Shown here: one piece after another, positions 37,393-45,571 of the stretch
Layout of the letters: every line of letters starts with the position of its first letter
How positions within the stretch are numbered: position 1 is the stretch's first letter
The notes under the pieces: generated by a model
The model's input: the letters and a program-made list of their open reading frames with translations, nothing else
Database searches by the model: none
Told to the model about the DNA's origin: nothing
Assembly: GCA_014801955.1 (NCBI GenBank)
Contig: JAAVDE010000018.1
Span: 1-52,012, forward strand
Direction: 5' to 3'
From: Bacteroides sp.
Lineage (GTDB): Bacteria > Bacteroidota > Bacteroidia > Bacteroidales > Muribaculaceae
DNA length: 52,012 nt
Translations under genes and position numbers: made by a program

Positions 37393-37740
37393 ATGAAGCA
37401 ATATGAATTTATTGAGAGCGTTGCCCGGATGCTTCAGCTCTATATCAGCAACTCAAAAAGTTTTGACTCCAACGCGCAGTTGCGCGTTAATCCTGCAACC
37501 AAGGCCGCTACTATCGTTAACGGCAGCGACATGCTGGCCGAGCTGGCCGATTCTGACGAAACAATCGAGGATGCAGCCGCAGCCGACGGCCTGCGCGACG
37601 AGGATGCGACCGATTTCCAGGCCTCGCAGAACCCGGATTTCTATTCCGTCAGAATGTTGATTCAAGATAACCCGTCGGGCGGCGAGGAACCTTCAATGCC
37701 GGCAATCTGCCAGTTGGCCGCCTCTTATTTTGCCGCTTAG
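37393..37740 (+). CDS. Small conserved-looking protein of unknown function
   Basis: A 115-residue cytosolic acidic protein. Residues about 1-55 (MKQYEFIESVARMLQLYISN, SAQLRVNPATKAATIVNGSDML) suggest a helix followed by a beta hairpin; a long acidic linker (ADSDETIEDAAAADGLRDEDA) follows. I do not recognise a family. It begins 57 bases after the Rieske-like lipoprotein and its stop overlaps that of rluD on the other strand, so the two converge with a 4-base overlap. Confidence 0.6.
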   Translation: MKQYEFIESVARMLQLYISNSKSFDSNAQLRVNPATKAATIVNGSDMLAELADSDETIEDAAAADGLRDEDATDFQASQNPDFYSVRMLIQDNPSGGEEPSMPAICQLAASYFAA

Positions 37741-38846
37741 CGCGGGGGGAGCGAGCGCCAGCGTGCCAGAAGGCTTTCGAAGTCGGCCGGCAGCGGAGCT
37801 GAGAAAAACATTTCTTCGCCCGTTCGCGGATGAACGAAGCCGAGCGTGCGCGCATGGAGCGCCTGGCGCGGGCAAGCCTCGAAGCAGCCGTCGATGAAGC
37901 GCCTGTAGGTCGCCGAGGGAACTCCGCGCAGAACCTTGTCGCCGCCATAGCGCGCGTCGTTAAACAGCGGATGGCCCAGGTGGCGCATGTGTACGCGAAT
38001 CTGGTGCGTGCGCCCGGTTTCCAACACGCAACGCACCAGCGCAACGTGGGTCAGCGGCTCAATGACCTCATAGTGCGTAACGGCGTGCTTGCCGTTGGGG
38101 TCGTCGGCGGGGAGCACGGCCATCTGCAGCCGGTCCTTGGGGTTGCGGCCAATCAGGGTGTCGACCGTTCCCTGCGCGGGGTCGGGGATGCCCCATACCA
38201 GCGCGTTATACTCGCGCTTGGTCGTTTTTGCAAAAAACTGGGCGCCCAGGTGGGTTTTCGCTTCCGGGGTCTTGGCAACGACCAGCAGGCCCGACGTGTC
38301 TTTGTCGATGCGGTGAACCAGGCCCAGGCGCGGGTCGGAAACGTCGTAGTTCGGATTGTCCTTGAAGTGCCAGGCCAGGGCGTTGACCAGCGTGCCGGTG
38401 TAGTTGCCGTGGCCGGGATGAACAACCAGGCCGGCCGGCTTGTTGACCACCAGAACCGTGTCGTCCTCATAAACTATGTCGAGCGGAATATCCTCGGCAA
38501 TGATTTCGTTTTCATAGCGCGGACGGTCCATGACGATCTGAACAACGTCGAGCGGCTTAACGCGATAATTAGCCTTAACCGGCTGTCCGTTAACGAGGAT
38601 GCAGTCGGCGTCGGCAGCCTGGCGTATGCGCGAGCGCGACGAACCGTGCATCCTGTCGACCAGGAACTTGTCGACGCGCAGCAGCTCCTGGCCCTTGTCG
38701 GCAACGAAGCGGAAATGCTCATAGAGCTCGCGTCCGTCGAGCACCTTGATTACCGGCGATTCGTCGTCGATAGCGTCGAAATCGTCGGTCAGCCCGTCGG
38801 CGTCGGCGGGGATGGGGTGGGGCAGATCAGTCGCTGTAGGTTGCAT
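37737..38846 (-). CDS. RluD-type pseudouridine synthase
   Basis: A 369-residue RluA-family enzyme that isomerises uridine in rRNA. The N-terminal S4 RNA-binding domain (about 50-115, LLRVDKFLVDRMHGSSRSRIRQAA) precedes the catalytic domain, whose Asp is in HRIDKDTSG (Asp181). TGRTHQIRVHMRHLGHPL is the third family motif. Length and S4 domain indicate the RluD type. The ATG at 38846 is chosen over an earlier in-frame start inside the PASTA gene: it overlaps the PASTA stop by 20 bases. Third gene of rpsO-PASTA-rluD. Confidence 0.92.
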   Translation of the reverse strand: MQPTATDLPHPIPADADGLTDDFDAIDDESPVIKVLDGRELYEHFRFVADKGQELLRVDKFLVDRMHGSSRSRIRQAADADCILVNGQPVKANYRVKPLDVVQIVMDRPRYENEIIAEDIPLDIVYEDDTVLVVNKPAGLVVHPGHGNYTGTLVNALAWHFKDNPNYDVSDPRLGLVHRIDKDTSGLLVVAKTPEAKTHLGAQFFAKTTKREYNALVWGIPDPAQGTVDTLIGRNPKDRLQMAVLPADDPNGKHAVTHYEVIEPLTHVALVRCVLETGRTHQIRVHMRHLGHPLFNDARYGGDKVLRGVPSATYRRFIDGCFEACPRQALHARTLGFVHPRTGEEMFFSAPLPADFESLLARWRSLPPR

Positions 38847-39441
38847 CGAAGAAATCGTCGGTATCGGCTTCGTTATAAACCTCCGTTGAGTCGGGCTCGG
38901 CGGCGGAGTAGCCTTCGCCGACCTCAATGACCAGCGCCGAAGTCAGCGGCAGTTTCGTTCCGGCGCGCAGGGTGATACCCATGCTCTTGACTGCCAGAAC
39001 CAGGTCGCGGTAGTCGGAGGGCACCCTGACTTCGCGAATATCCTTGAAACCCATAGATTCGAGCGAGGCTCGCGCCTGGCGAATGGAGCAGCCGACCAGT
39101 TCGGGGAGCGTTACCTGGCGCGGCGACAGGGCGTTGATGGTCAGGTAAACCGTGCGGCCCGGCTTAACGCGGTTGCCGCCGGGAGGCACTTGCTCAACGA
39201 TTGCGCCGCGGTCAACCCCGGAATCATAGACCGAGTCAACGACCTCGGTTTGCAGGTTGCAGCCCGAAAGCACCGAGCGCGCTTCGGCAACGGTCATCTT
39301 GCGAACGTCGGGAACTATCTGCGTCTGGCCGTGGGCGGTCCAGATGCTGAGTCCAAACATGGCAACGACGACCAGCACCACGCCGCAAACGGCCATGAGC
39401 AGCAGGTTCGTGATTATCGGATGCTTCTTGAAAAAATCCAT
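38827..39441 (-). CDS. Membrane-anchored PASTA-domain protein
   Basis: A 204-residue protein with one N-terminal transmembrane helix (about 12-34) and the rest outside the cytosol. Two PASTA repeats are visible: VPDVRKMTVAEARSVLSG..VEQVPPGGNRVKPGRTVYL (about 43-107) and LPELVGCSIRQARASLESMGF (about 112 onward), the second with a partial third. PASTA domains bind peptidoglycan fragments or lipid II in kinases and PBPs; here there is no kinase or transpeptidase domain. It is coupled to rluD by a 20-base overlap, a pairing common in Bacteroidota. Confidence 0.88.
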   Translation of the reverse strand: MDFFKKHPIITNLLLMAVCGVVLVVVAMFGLSIWTAHGQTQIVPDVRKMTVAEARSVLSGCNLQTEVVDSVYDSGVDRGAIVEQVPPGGNRVKPGRTVYLTINALSPRQVTLPELVGCSIRQARASLESMGFKDIREVRVPSDYRDLVLAVKSMGITLRAGTKLPLTSALVIEVGEGYSAAEPDSTEVYNEADTDDFFDATYSD

Positions 39442-39466
39442 CGGGTTCGGGTAATTGAAAAAAAGG

Positions 39467-39495
39467 CGGGAGACCCGTTGACTGCGGACCTCCCG
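39467..39495 (-). terminator. Intrinsic terminator after rpsO
   Basis: On the minus strand CGGGAG..CCG, loop, CGG..CTCCCG (39467-39495) is followed by CC and seven T (39458-39464). Classic intrinsic terminator, just past the rpsO stop and before the PASTA gene start, which therefore needs its own transcription or read-through. Confidence 0.85.
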
Positions 39496-39503
39496 TTGAT
39501 GCC

Positions 39504-39779
39504 TTACTTACGGATGCCGAGCTCTTTCTGAGCAATGATGGCACGGTAGCGGTTAATGTCCTTGCGAATCAGGTAATCCAGCAGGCGACGACGCTTACCA
39601 ACCAGCTGCTTCAGGGCGCGGGCCGTAGCATAATCTTTGTGATTTGACTTCAGGTGTTCAGTCAAATGAGCAATACGGACCGAGAACAATGCTATCTGGG
39701 CCTCGGGGGAACCAGTATCAGTCTTACCCTTACCGTACTTCTCAAAGATTTCAACTTTTTCGTCAGAATTAAGATGCAT
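39504..39779 (-). CDS. rpsO: 30S ribosomal protein S15
   Basis: S15 binds the 16S rRNA central-domain three-way junction early in 30S assembly. The 91-residue protein has the family signature DTGSPEAQIALFSVRIAHLTEHLK..HKDYATARALKQLVGKRRRLLDYL. It is monocistronic, with a promoter 54 bases upstream and an intrinsic terminator immediately after. In many bacteria S15 represses its own mRNA through a leader structure; the leader here is short (54 bases), so this cannot be judged. Confidence 0.97.
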   Translation of the reverse strand: MHLNSDEKVEIFEKYGKGKTDTGSPEAQIALFSVRIAHLTEHLKSNHKDYATARALKQLVGKRRRLLDYLIRKDINRYRAIIAQKELGIRK

Positions 39780-39832
39780 TCTTTGGAAATTTTGGTGGTT
39801 AATAATAATGTGAATAAGTGCTTAAAGCGGGG

Positions 39833-39864
39833 CAAAGTTACGAAAAAAATCCCTAACCCCCAAA
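39833..39864 (-). promoter_or_regulatory. rpsO promoter
   Basis: On the minus strand TTTG (39861-39864), 20 bases, TAACTTTG (39833-39840): a perfect Bacteroidota promoter. The -33 box lies in the loop between two 10-base arms (39851-39860 and 39898-39907) of an inverted repeat. Confidence 0.8.
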
Positions 39865-39907
39865 TTTCCCCCAACTTTTTTGAAAAAAGAGGCGGGTGGG
39901 GTTAGGG
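39851..39907. terminator. Inverted repeat over the thiD stop codon and rpsO -33 region
   Basis: CCCTAACCCC (39851-39860) and GGGGTTAGGG (39898-39907) are perfect complements. The thiD stop (39902-39904) is in the right arm. Inside is a shorter C-T6-G-A6-G palindrome (39875-39889). On the minus strand it could end thiD transcripts. Confidence 0.55.
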
Positions 39908-40729
39908 CCAGAAGTTGAAGAAGTGGTGGACGGGGCCGTGGCCGTGGCCGATTTCGTAGGCGGCGCCGGCTTCGATGGCCGCGGCAACGTAGTTTTTCGC
40001 GGCAATGGCGGCGTCGGTCAGGGATAGGCCTTTGGCCAGGTGTGAGGCCAGGGCTGACGACAGGGTGCAGCCGGTGCCGTGGGTGTTGACTGTGTTGAGC
40101 CGCTCGGATTCCAGCCGGATGGTGTCGCCGGTTTCGGCGTTGAAGAAAATGTCGGTTAGTCTGTTGTCGGTTAGGTGGCCTGCCTTGAGCAGCACGGAGA
40201 CTCCGGCGCATTTGTCGGACAGGCGCCTGGCAGCATCGGGCAGCCGACTCTGGCGGTCGATTGTTTCGCCGAGAAGAATTTCCGCCTCGGGGATGTTGGG
40301 CGTGATGACTCGCACGCGGGGAATGAGCGTGGTTTTTAGGCTGTCAACTGCTTCGGGTATCAGGAGCGGGTCACCCGAGGTAGCAACCATTACCGGGTCG
40401 AGAACGATGTTGTGGATGTCGGGGTAGAGGTCGAGTGTCTGGCGAACCGTTTGAATCAGTTCGGCTGAGTGGAGCATGCCGATTTTAACGGCGTCGGCGC
40501 CTATGTCGTCGAGCACCGACCGAATCTGGCCGGCAACGAATTTAACGGGAACGGGGTGGACGTCGGTGACGCCGACGGTGTTTTCGTCAACAACGGCGAC
40601 TATGGCCGAGGCGCCGTAGCATCCACATGCAGCGAAGGTTTTCAGGTCGGCCTGAATACCGGCTCCGCCGCTGGGGTCGCTGCCGGCAATGGTCAGCACG
40701 CGGTGGTAGCGTAGTTTTTCTTGTTTCAT
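39902..40729 (-). CDS. thiD: Hydroxymethylpyrimidine kinase / HMP-phosphate kinase ThiD
   Basis: ThiD phosphorylates HMP twice to HMP-diphosphate, the pyrimidine half of thiamine. 275 residues. GSDPSGGAGIQADLKTF at the N-terminus, VLDPVMVATSGDPLL, and the anion-hole NTHGTGCTLSSALASHLAKG near the C-terminus are the family motifs. The start at 40729 leaves five bases after the tenA stop; the longer frame overlaps tenA. Last gene of the thiamine operon. Confidence 0.95.
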   Translation of the reverse strand: MKQEKLRYHRVLTIAGSDPSGGAGIQADLKTFAACGCYGASAIVAVVDENTVGVTDVHPVPVKFVAGQIRSVLDDIGADAVKIGMLHSAELIQTVRQTLDLYPDIHNIVLDPVMVATSGDPLLIPEAVDSLKTTLIPRVRVITPNIPEAEILLGETIDRQSRLPDAARRLSDKCAGVSVLLKAGHLTDNRLTDIFFNAETGDTIRLESERLNTVNTHGTGCTLSSALASHLAKGLSLTDAAIAAKNYVAAAIEAGAAYEIGHGHGPVHHFFNFWP

Positions 40730-40734
40730 GATGT

Positions 40735-41388
40735 TCAGATTTTCCAGGTTTCGAGATTCCAGGCGCTTTCCCAGAACATCCACTCCAGGCGGGCGCATTG
40801 GCGGAAAATGCCGGTCATGCGGTCGCGGACTGCCGCAGAGGCTTGGGCAGCCAGCGAATCGCAGATTTCAATGGCCAGTCGGGTCGAGGCGGCAAAGGTT
40901 TCGTCGGCATAGGTGGTGATCCAATCCTTGTAGGGGTTGGAGTCGGTTACTTTGGCTGTCGCCAGAATGTGTTCGCCAACCTTTTGGTATATCCAGAAGC
41001 AGGGCAACACGGCGGCGGCCTCTACCTCGACAGGCTCGAGAGCCTGGCTCAGCAGGGTTGAGGTATAGAGCGCGCATGTTGGCGACATTTCGTCGTCGGT
41101 CGGGCTTACGCCGCCGAGATACTGGCCGTGGAGCGCCTTCTCGACCGCAATGCCGTCGGCTGCGAAGCGGATAAAGGCGTCGGCATGGGCAACATTGTCA
41201 AGGCGCGACGCAATGTTGGCCAACACGCGGAAGTAGCGCCGCAGATAGAGGGTGTCCTGCCGCAGGTAGAACAGGAATTTTTCTTTCGGAAGGGTACCTG
41301 CCGCAAGGCTTTTAACAAATGGGAGTTCCAGCGTGTGGTCATACACGTCGGCTGCGGCTTCCCAGGCTTCATTGCTCCATTTTTTCAT
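40735..41388 (-). CDS. tenA: Thiaminase II / aminopyrimidine aminohydrolase TenA
   Basis: TenA hydrolyses the aminopyrimidine left from thiamine breakdown to HMP for salvage. The 217-residue protein is all-helical. The catalytic Cys is Cys130 in AVLPCFWIYQKVGEHI, and the acid residue is the Glu in LEWMFWESAW near the C-terminus. It is followed by thiD, which takes its product. In an operon without thiC, TenA offers a plausible HMP source. Confidence 0.94.
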   Translation of the reverse strand: MKKWSNEAWEAAADVYDHTLELPFVKSLAAGTLPKEKFLFYLRQDTLYLRRYFRVLANIASRLDNVAHADAFIRFAADGIAVEKALHGQYLGGVSPTDDEMSPTCALYTSTLLSQALEPVEVEAAAVLPCFWIYQKVGEHILATAKVTDSNPYKDWITTYADETFAASTRLAIEICDSLAAQASAAVRDRMTGIFRQCARLEWMFWESAWNLETWKI

Positions 41389-41394
41389 GGGTTG

Positions 41395-42096
41395 TCAGAA
41401 ATCTATTATGTTGGTTGAGAGGGAGAGGAGGTCGATGGTAAAGAGTTTGCCGTCTAACGGTTGGCCGGCGCCGGTCAGGAGTTTCAGCGTTTCCATTGCC
41501 TGGAGGGAGCCTATCAGGCCGGGCACCGGGCCGAGCACGCCGCGGATTTTTCGCGGGAGGCCACACAGGGCTTCCCGCTCGGGGTAGAGGTCGGAGTAGC
41601 GGCGGCGCGACGTGCCGTTCATAACCGCCACCTGGCCCTGAAATTCGCCGATTGCGCCGTAGACCCAGGTTTTGCCGAGGGCGGCGCAGGTGTCGTCGAT
41701 GAGATAGCGCGTGGCGAAGTTGTCGCAGCAGTCAACGACCAGGTCGCAGGAGGCGATGAGCTGTCGGGCGTTGGCCGGAGTCAGGCCTTGGTCGTGGAGG
41801 GTGAAAACGGTGTGGGGCGACGCGGCTTGCAGCCTTGCTGCGGCGCACTCGGTCTTTGGTCGGCCGAGCTGTGAGGCGTCGTAGAGCACCTGGCGCTGGA
41901 GGTTCGATTCCGAAACCGTGTCGGGGTCGCAGAGGCCTATATGCCCGACCCCGGCGCCGGTCAGGTAGGTGGCCACCGGCGCGCCGAGGCCGCCGAGGCC
42001 GATAATGAGCACCGATGCGGCGGCGATTTTGCGCTGCCCCTCCTCGCCGATTTCGGGGAGCATGGTCTGGCGGGAATATCGTTCGGAGTGGTTCAT
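41395..42096 (-). CDS. thiF: ThiF/MoeB/HesA-family adenylyltransferase
   Basis: ThiF adenylates the C-terminal glycine of ThiS so that it can accept sulfur. The 233-residue protein has the nucleotide loop GLGGLGAP at 33-40, DPDTVSESNLQRQVLY (Mg and Arg finger region), CCDNFATRYLIDD, and GVLGPVPGLIGSLQAMETLKLL. The zinc CxxC pairs found in E. coli ThiF and MoeB are missing: the first site reads ALCGLPRK and the protein stops after a short C-terminus. Whether it is fully active is uncertain. It lies four bases after the thiH stop and before tenA. Confidence 0.88.
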   Translation of the reverse strand: MNHSERYSRQTMLPEIGEEGQRKIAAASVLIIGLGGLGAPVATYLTGAGVGHIGLCDPDTVSESNLQRQVLYDASQLGRPKTECAAARLQAASPHTVFTLHDQGLTPANARQLIASCDLVVDCCDNFATRYLIDDTCAALGKTWVYGAIGEFQGQVAVMNGTSRRRYSDLYPEREALCGLPRKIRGVLGPVPGLIGSLQAMETLKLLTGAGQPLDGKLFTIDLLSLSTNIIDF

Positions 42097-42099
42097 CGG

Positions 42100-43209
42100 T
42101 CAGTCAAAAATCTTGTCCCAGTCTTTCCAGACCACTTCATAGCCGCGGGCGCGCAGGTCGGCTTCGACACGGGCCGGCGAGCGTTCGTCGCTGACGGCAA
42201 ACTGCTCCAGCGCCTGAGGGTAGGTTTCGTAGCCGCCCGGCTCGGTTTTCGATCCGGCGCTCATGGAGGTTGCTCCGAGGGTTGCGATATTGTTGCGGAA
42301 GTCGGGGGTTTCGCGGGTTGAAACGGAGATGTCAACGTCGTGGTCAAACAGACGGTAGGCAAAGGTCAGCTGCGCCAGTTCGCGGTCAGTCATAACGACG
42401 TTGGGCCGGAAGTGGCCTTCCGACGGGCGCATGCGCGGGAAGTTGACGCTATAGCGCGTGCGCCAGTAGTGTTTGCGCAGGTAGAGCAGGTGTCGGGCCA
42501 TCATCGTAACGTCCGTTCGCCAGTCCTCCAGGCCGATGAGAACGCCCAGGCCGATTTTGTGGACGCCGGCGGCGCCCATGCGGTCGAAGCCGTTGACGCG
42601 CCACTCGAAGTTTGATTTCATGCCGGCTGGATGGTAGGTCTTGTATTTTTCGCGATGGTAGGTTTCCTGGAAGCACACAACGCCGTTGAGCCCCGACTGA
42701 GTCAGGCGGCGATAGTCCTCCTCGGGCAGGGGCATGACCTCCATCGTCAGGTTATTGAAGTAGGGGCGACACACTCTGAGCGCGCGTTCCAGGTAGTCGG
42801 TGCCGGCCAGGCGCGGATTTTCGCCGGTTACGAGCAGCAGGTTTTCGAACGGCCCGAGGCGGCGAATGGCCTTACACTCGGCCTCGATCTGCTCCGGGGT
42901 CAGGATGATGCGCGGAAACTGATTGTGGCGGTTAAAGCCGCAATAAACGCATGAGTTGGTGCAGGAATTGGTGATATATAGCGGAATATACATCGAAATC
43001 GTTTTGCCGAAACGCTGCTGCGTGTAGTGGCGGCTCAGGCGCGCCATTTGCTCGAGATAGGGTGCGGCGGCGGGCGACACCAGTGCCATGAAGTCCTCGA
43101 TGGTCAGATTCTCCTTCGCCAGGGCGGTTTCAACGTCGGCAGCTGTTTTGGCGGCAATGCGGCGGGTAGTGTCGTCCCAGTCGTAGTTCAGTAGTTCGTC
43201 TGAAAACAT
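42100..43209 (-). CDS. thiH: 2-iminoacetate synthase ThiH (radical SAM)
   Basis: ThiH cleaves tyrosine to dehydroglycine (2-iminoacetate) for the thiazole ring, releasing p-cresol. Cluster cysteines C83, C87 and C90 lie in CTNSCVYC; the product goes to ThiG. 369 residues, full length. Other motifs: GFNRHNQFPR, TGENPRLAGTDYL and GLGVLIGLEDWR. It follows thiG by 18 bases. ThiH is the anaerobic route (an alternative to ThiO), consistent with an anaerobe. Confidence 0.95.
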   Translation of the reverse strand: MFSDELLNYDWDDTTRRIAAKTAADVETALAKENLTIEDFMALVSPAAAPYLEQMARLSRHYTQQRFGKTISMYIPLYITNSCTNSCVYCGFNRHNQFPRIILTPEQIEAECKAIRRLGPFENLLLVTGENPRLAGTDYLERALRVCRPYFNNLTMEVMPLPEEDYRRLTQSGLNGVVCFQETYHREKYKTYHPAGMKSNFEWRVNGFDRMGAAGVHKIGLGVLIGLEDWRTDVTMMARHLLYLRKHYWRTRYSVNFPRMRPSEGHFRPNVVMTDRELAQLTFAYRLFDHDVDISVSTRETPDFRNNIATLGATSMSAGSKTEPGGYETYPQALEQFAVSDERSPARVEADLRARGYEVVWKDWDKIFD

Positions 43210-43227
43210 TGTGGAATCCTCCTGTCG

Positions 43228-43995
43228 TCAGTCAAGAAACGAAGTTAGCGGGCTGCTCGCCTCGGCGCAGCGGCTCTGCGCGCCCGGTCCGGCCAGGTAG
43301 GCCTCGCGGCCGGCAACCACTGCGCGGCTGAACGCGCGCGCCATCATGACCGGGTCGCCGGCAACGGCTATGGCCGTGTTGACCAACACGGCGTCGGCCC
43401 CCATCTCCATTGCCTCGGCGGCATGGGACGGAACGCCCAGCCCGGCGTCAACAACTACCGGAACGTTGCTCTGCTCGATGATGATTTCAATGAGCCGGCG
43501 CGTTATCAGTCCCCTGTTTGTTCCGATCGGCGCCGCCAGCGGCATAACCGTTGCCGCGCCGGCCTCTTCGAGGCGCTTGCAGAGCACCGGGTCGGCCTGG
43601 ATGTAGGGCAACACGACGAAGCCCATCTTTGCCAGCTCCTCGGTGGCCTTCAGGGTTTCGACCGGGTCGGGCAGAAGATATTTCGGGTCGGGGTGGATTT
43701 CGAGTTTGATAAAGTTGGTCGCGAAGGCTTCGCGCGCGAGCTGAGCGGCCAGCACGGCCTCCTCGGCGTTGCGCACTCCCGAGGTGTTGGGCAGCAGCTG
43801 AATGCCCGGGCGGCTGACGTGGGCCAGCATCGAGTCGGCGGGATTGGTCATGTCAACCCGCTTCATGGCCAGGGTTACCATTTCCGTGCCCGACACTTCG
43901 ATTGCGCGGGCCATTTCTTCGTTGGAGCGGAACTTGCCGGTTCCGACAAAGAGGCGCGACGAAAACTCGCGGCCTCCGATAATGAGTTTGTCCAT
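43228..43995 (-). CDS. thiG: Thiazole synthase ThiG
   Basis: ThiG builds the thiazole phosphate from deoxyxylulose 5-phosphate, 2-iminoacetate and ThiS-thiocarboxylate. 255 residues. The (beta/alpha)8 barrel has [51 protein letters not shown] (with the Schiff-base Lys) and [29 protein letters not shown], all family marks. It follows thiE by six bases and precedes thiH. Confidence 0.96.
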   Translation of the reverse strand: MDKLIIGGREFSSRLFVGTGKFRSNEEMARAIEVSGTEMVTLAMKRVDMTNPADSMLAHVSRPGIQLLPNTSGVRNAEEAVLAAQLAREAFATNFIKLEIHPDPKYLLPDPVETLKATEELAKMGFVVLPYIQADPVLCKRLEEAGAATVMPLAAPIGTNRGLITRRLIEIIIEQSNVPVVVDAGLGVPSHAAEAMEMGADAVLVNTAIAVAGDPVMMARAFSRAVVAGREAYLAGPGAQSRCAEASSPLTSFLD

Positions 43996-44001
43996 TTTCG
44001 G

Positions 44002-44637
44002 TTATTTTTCGGTTTGCTTGATGTTAGAGTTGATGAGAGAGAGGATCAGGCTTGTTGTGGCGGCCGGGTCGGGCGAGCTCAGAATCACGCCCGACAGGGC
44101 AACGCCGCTGACTCCTGTCGCGCAAATGTCGGCGATGTCAGCTTCGGTTATGCCGCCTATGGCAACCACGGGTATGGCCGACACGCGGCGCACCGCCTCC
44201 ATCACTTCGGCCAGGCCCTCGCGGCCCAGAACCGGGCTGAGGTTCTTTTTGGTGGTAGTGAAGCGGAAGGGGCCGAGGCCGATATAGTCGGCGCCGTCGT
44301 CGATGGCGCGCAGGGCGTCGGCGGCGGTATTGGCCGTGGCGCCGATGATTTTGTCGGGGCCGAGGATGCGTCGGGCCTCGGTCAGCGCCATGTCGTTCTT
44401 GCCCAGGTGAACGCCGTCGGCGCCGAGCGGCTCAACAAGGTGTACGCGGTCGTCGACAATAAACGTTGCGCCCGATTGGCAACACATCGCGGCGAGTTCG
44501 CGACCAACGTTCATAAACTGCTCGTCGGAGGCATCTTTCATTCTTAGCTGAATCCAGCGGCAGCCGCCGGCAAGGGCGGCGCGGGCGCCGTCGAGCTCGT
44601 TGCGCCCGGCGGTTGAGTGGGTTATGTATTGCAGCAT
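44002..44637 (-). CDS. thiE: Thiamine-phosphate synthase ThiE
   Basis: ThiE couples HMP-diphosphate and thiazole phosphate to thiamine phosphate. 211 residues. Barrel signatures: WIQLRMKDASDEQFM, DDRVHLVEPLGADGVHLGKNDM, IGATANTAADALRAIDDGADYIGLGPFRFTTTKK and VVAIGGITEADI. It overlaps the end of the upstream ThiE-like gene by 16 bases. Confidence 0.94.
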   Translation of the reverse strand: MLQYITHSTAGRNELDGARAALAGGCRWIQLRMKDASDEQFMNVGRELAAMCCQSGATFIVDDRVHLVEPLGADGVHLGKNDMALTEARRILGPDKIIGATANTAADALRAIDDGADYIGLGPFRFTTTKKNLSPVLGREGLAEVMEAVRRVSAIPVVAIGGITEADIADICATGVSGVALSGVILSSPDPAATTSLILSLINSNIKQTEK

Positions 44638-45203
44638 TTTATTTGGTGGATTAATTCGTTTAGTTTGCCGGCGCGGGCTGCCTGCCAGATGCAGCCGAGC
44701 ATCGCCGCGCCGCCGAAGCCCGTTGCGGCCAGCTCGATGAACTTCGAGGGAGTAACCCCTCCGAGGGCAACGGTCGTCGGGCCAACGGCTCCGCGCAGGT
44801 CGTCGACGGTAAACGCCGGCTCATAGCCCGGCTTCGATATGCTCGGATAAATCGGGCTCAGGAACTGATAGTCGAACCTGCCGGGTCGAAGCAGCTCGGC
44901 GGGAGAGTGACAGGAGCGGCTGACCGTTCCGCCAAAGCCGGCGGGCGCTTCGGGGCTGCGCGAGTTCAGGTGAACGCCGCAGCCGTAGTCAGCCGCCAGC
45001 GGGTGGCAATCGTGGAGGCTCAGCCGTTGGTGCAGGTGCGAGGGGATGCTCTCGATGAGCCGGCGCATGCTGCCCGGCTCGGCGCCCGGCTTGCGCAGAT
45101 GAACGCGCTCAACGGCGCCCGACTCCAGTAGCGAGGCTATCGTTTCGGCCTCGCCGCCGATAAACTCCGGCAGCGTAACGGCAATGACCCGGAGCCTGCT
45201 CAT
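44622..45203 (-). CDS. Second ThiE-like protein (TenI type)
   Basis: A 193-residue (beta/alpha)8 protein of the ThiE/TenI family: VERVHLRKPGAE, CHPLAADYGCGVHLNSRSPEA, FLSPIYPSISKPGYEP and VALGGVTPSKFIELAATGFGGAAMLGCIW. The pyrophosphate-binding signature differs from ThiE, so it may be a TenI-like thiazole tautomerase or a degenerate ThiE. A second ThiE-like gene beside thiS is common in Bacteroidales thiamine operons. The start at 45203 overlaps the thiS stop by four bases; a longer frame runs back into thiS. Confidence 0.88.
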   Translation of the reverse strand: MSRLRVIAVTLPEFIGGEAETIASLLESGAVERVHLRKPGAEPGSMRRLIESIPSHLHQRLSLHDCHPLAADYGCGVHLNSRSPEAPAGFGGTVSRSCHSPAELLRPGRFDYQFLSPIYPSISKPGYEPAFTVDDLRGAVGPTTVALGGVTPSKFIELAATGFGGAAMLGCIWQAARAGKLNELIHQIKCCNT

Positions 45204-45400
45204 CCGCCACAAACTGCGGTTATGATGGTCAGCTTCGAGCCGTCGGTCGGCCTGACGTCGGCCCACGATGCGCGCGGAACCACCCTGTTGTTCAAGGCCA
45301 CGGCTATGCCCCCGTTGGCCAGATTGCGCTGCGCGAGCAGCTCGGCGAGAGTCGGAGTCCCGTCGATTTTAACTTCGGTTTGATTAATAAAGATTTTCAT
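45200..45400 (-). CDS. thiS: Sulfur carrier protein ThiS
   Basis: A 66-residue ubiquitin-like protein ending in the Gly-Gly tail (VCGG) on which ThiF and the sulfur relay build the thiocarboxylate for ThiG. VALNNRVVPRASW and GSKLTIITAVCGG are typical. First gene of the thiamine operon, behind the TPP riboswitch. A stretch inside it (45250-45300) is repeated next to the second riboswitch at 46911-46961. Confidence 0.95.
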   Translation of the reverse strand: MKIFINQTEVKIDGTPTLAELLAQRNLANGGIAVALNNRVVPRASWADVRPTDGSKLTIITAVCGG

Positions 45401-45464
45401 AAAGCCTTGTGCTAAAATGAGAAAATATCTCTTGCGCGAGAGCGAGCCCGGGATTCAGTCAAGG

Positions 45465-45556
45465 CCATGAACAAGTCCTTTCGGCGGTACGAACCGCATC
45501 AAGTTCACAGGGTATAATCTCAGCCCTCGCCGCGACGGCATCAGGGCACCCCTCTT
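45465..45556 (-). promoter_or_regulatory. TPP riboswitch (THI element), copy 1
   Basis: On the minus strand the conserved core reads GGGGTGCCC, then GGGCTGAGATTATACCC, then GAACTTGATGCGG and CCGCCGAAAGGA, as in the TPP aptamer. The P3 arm carries an extra hairpin (GCCG..CGGC). The thiS start is about 65 bases downstream. Thiamine diphosphate binding should lower expression of the operon. Confidence 0.95.
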
Positions 45557-45571
45557 GCAAAAATGTTGCCG

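Noticed and set aside
41395-45203. Large plus-strand frames over the thiamine genes
   Set aside because: Each is opposite a well-supported thiamine gene with conserved motifs.
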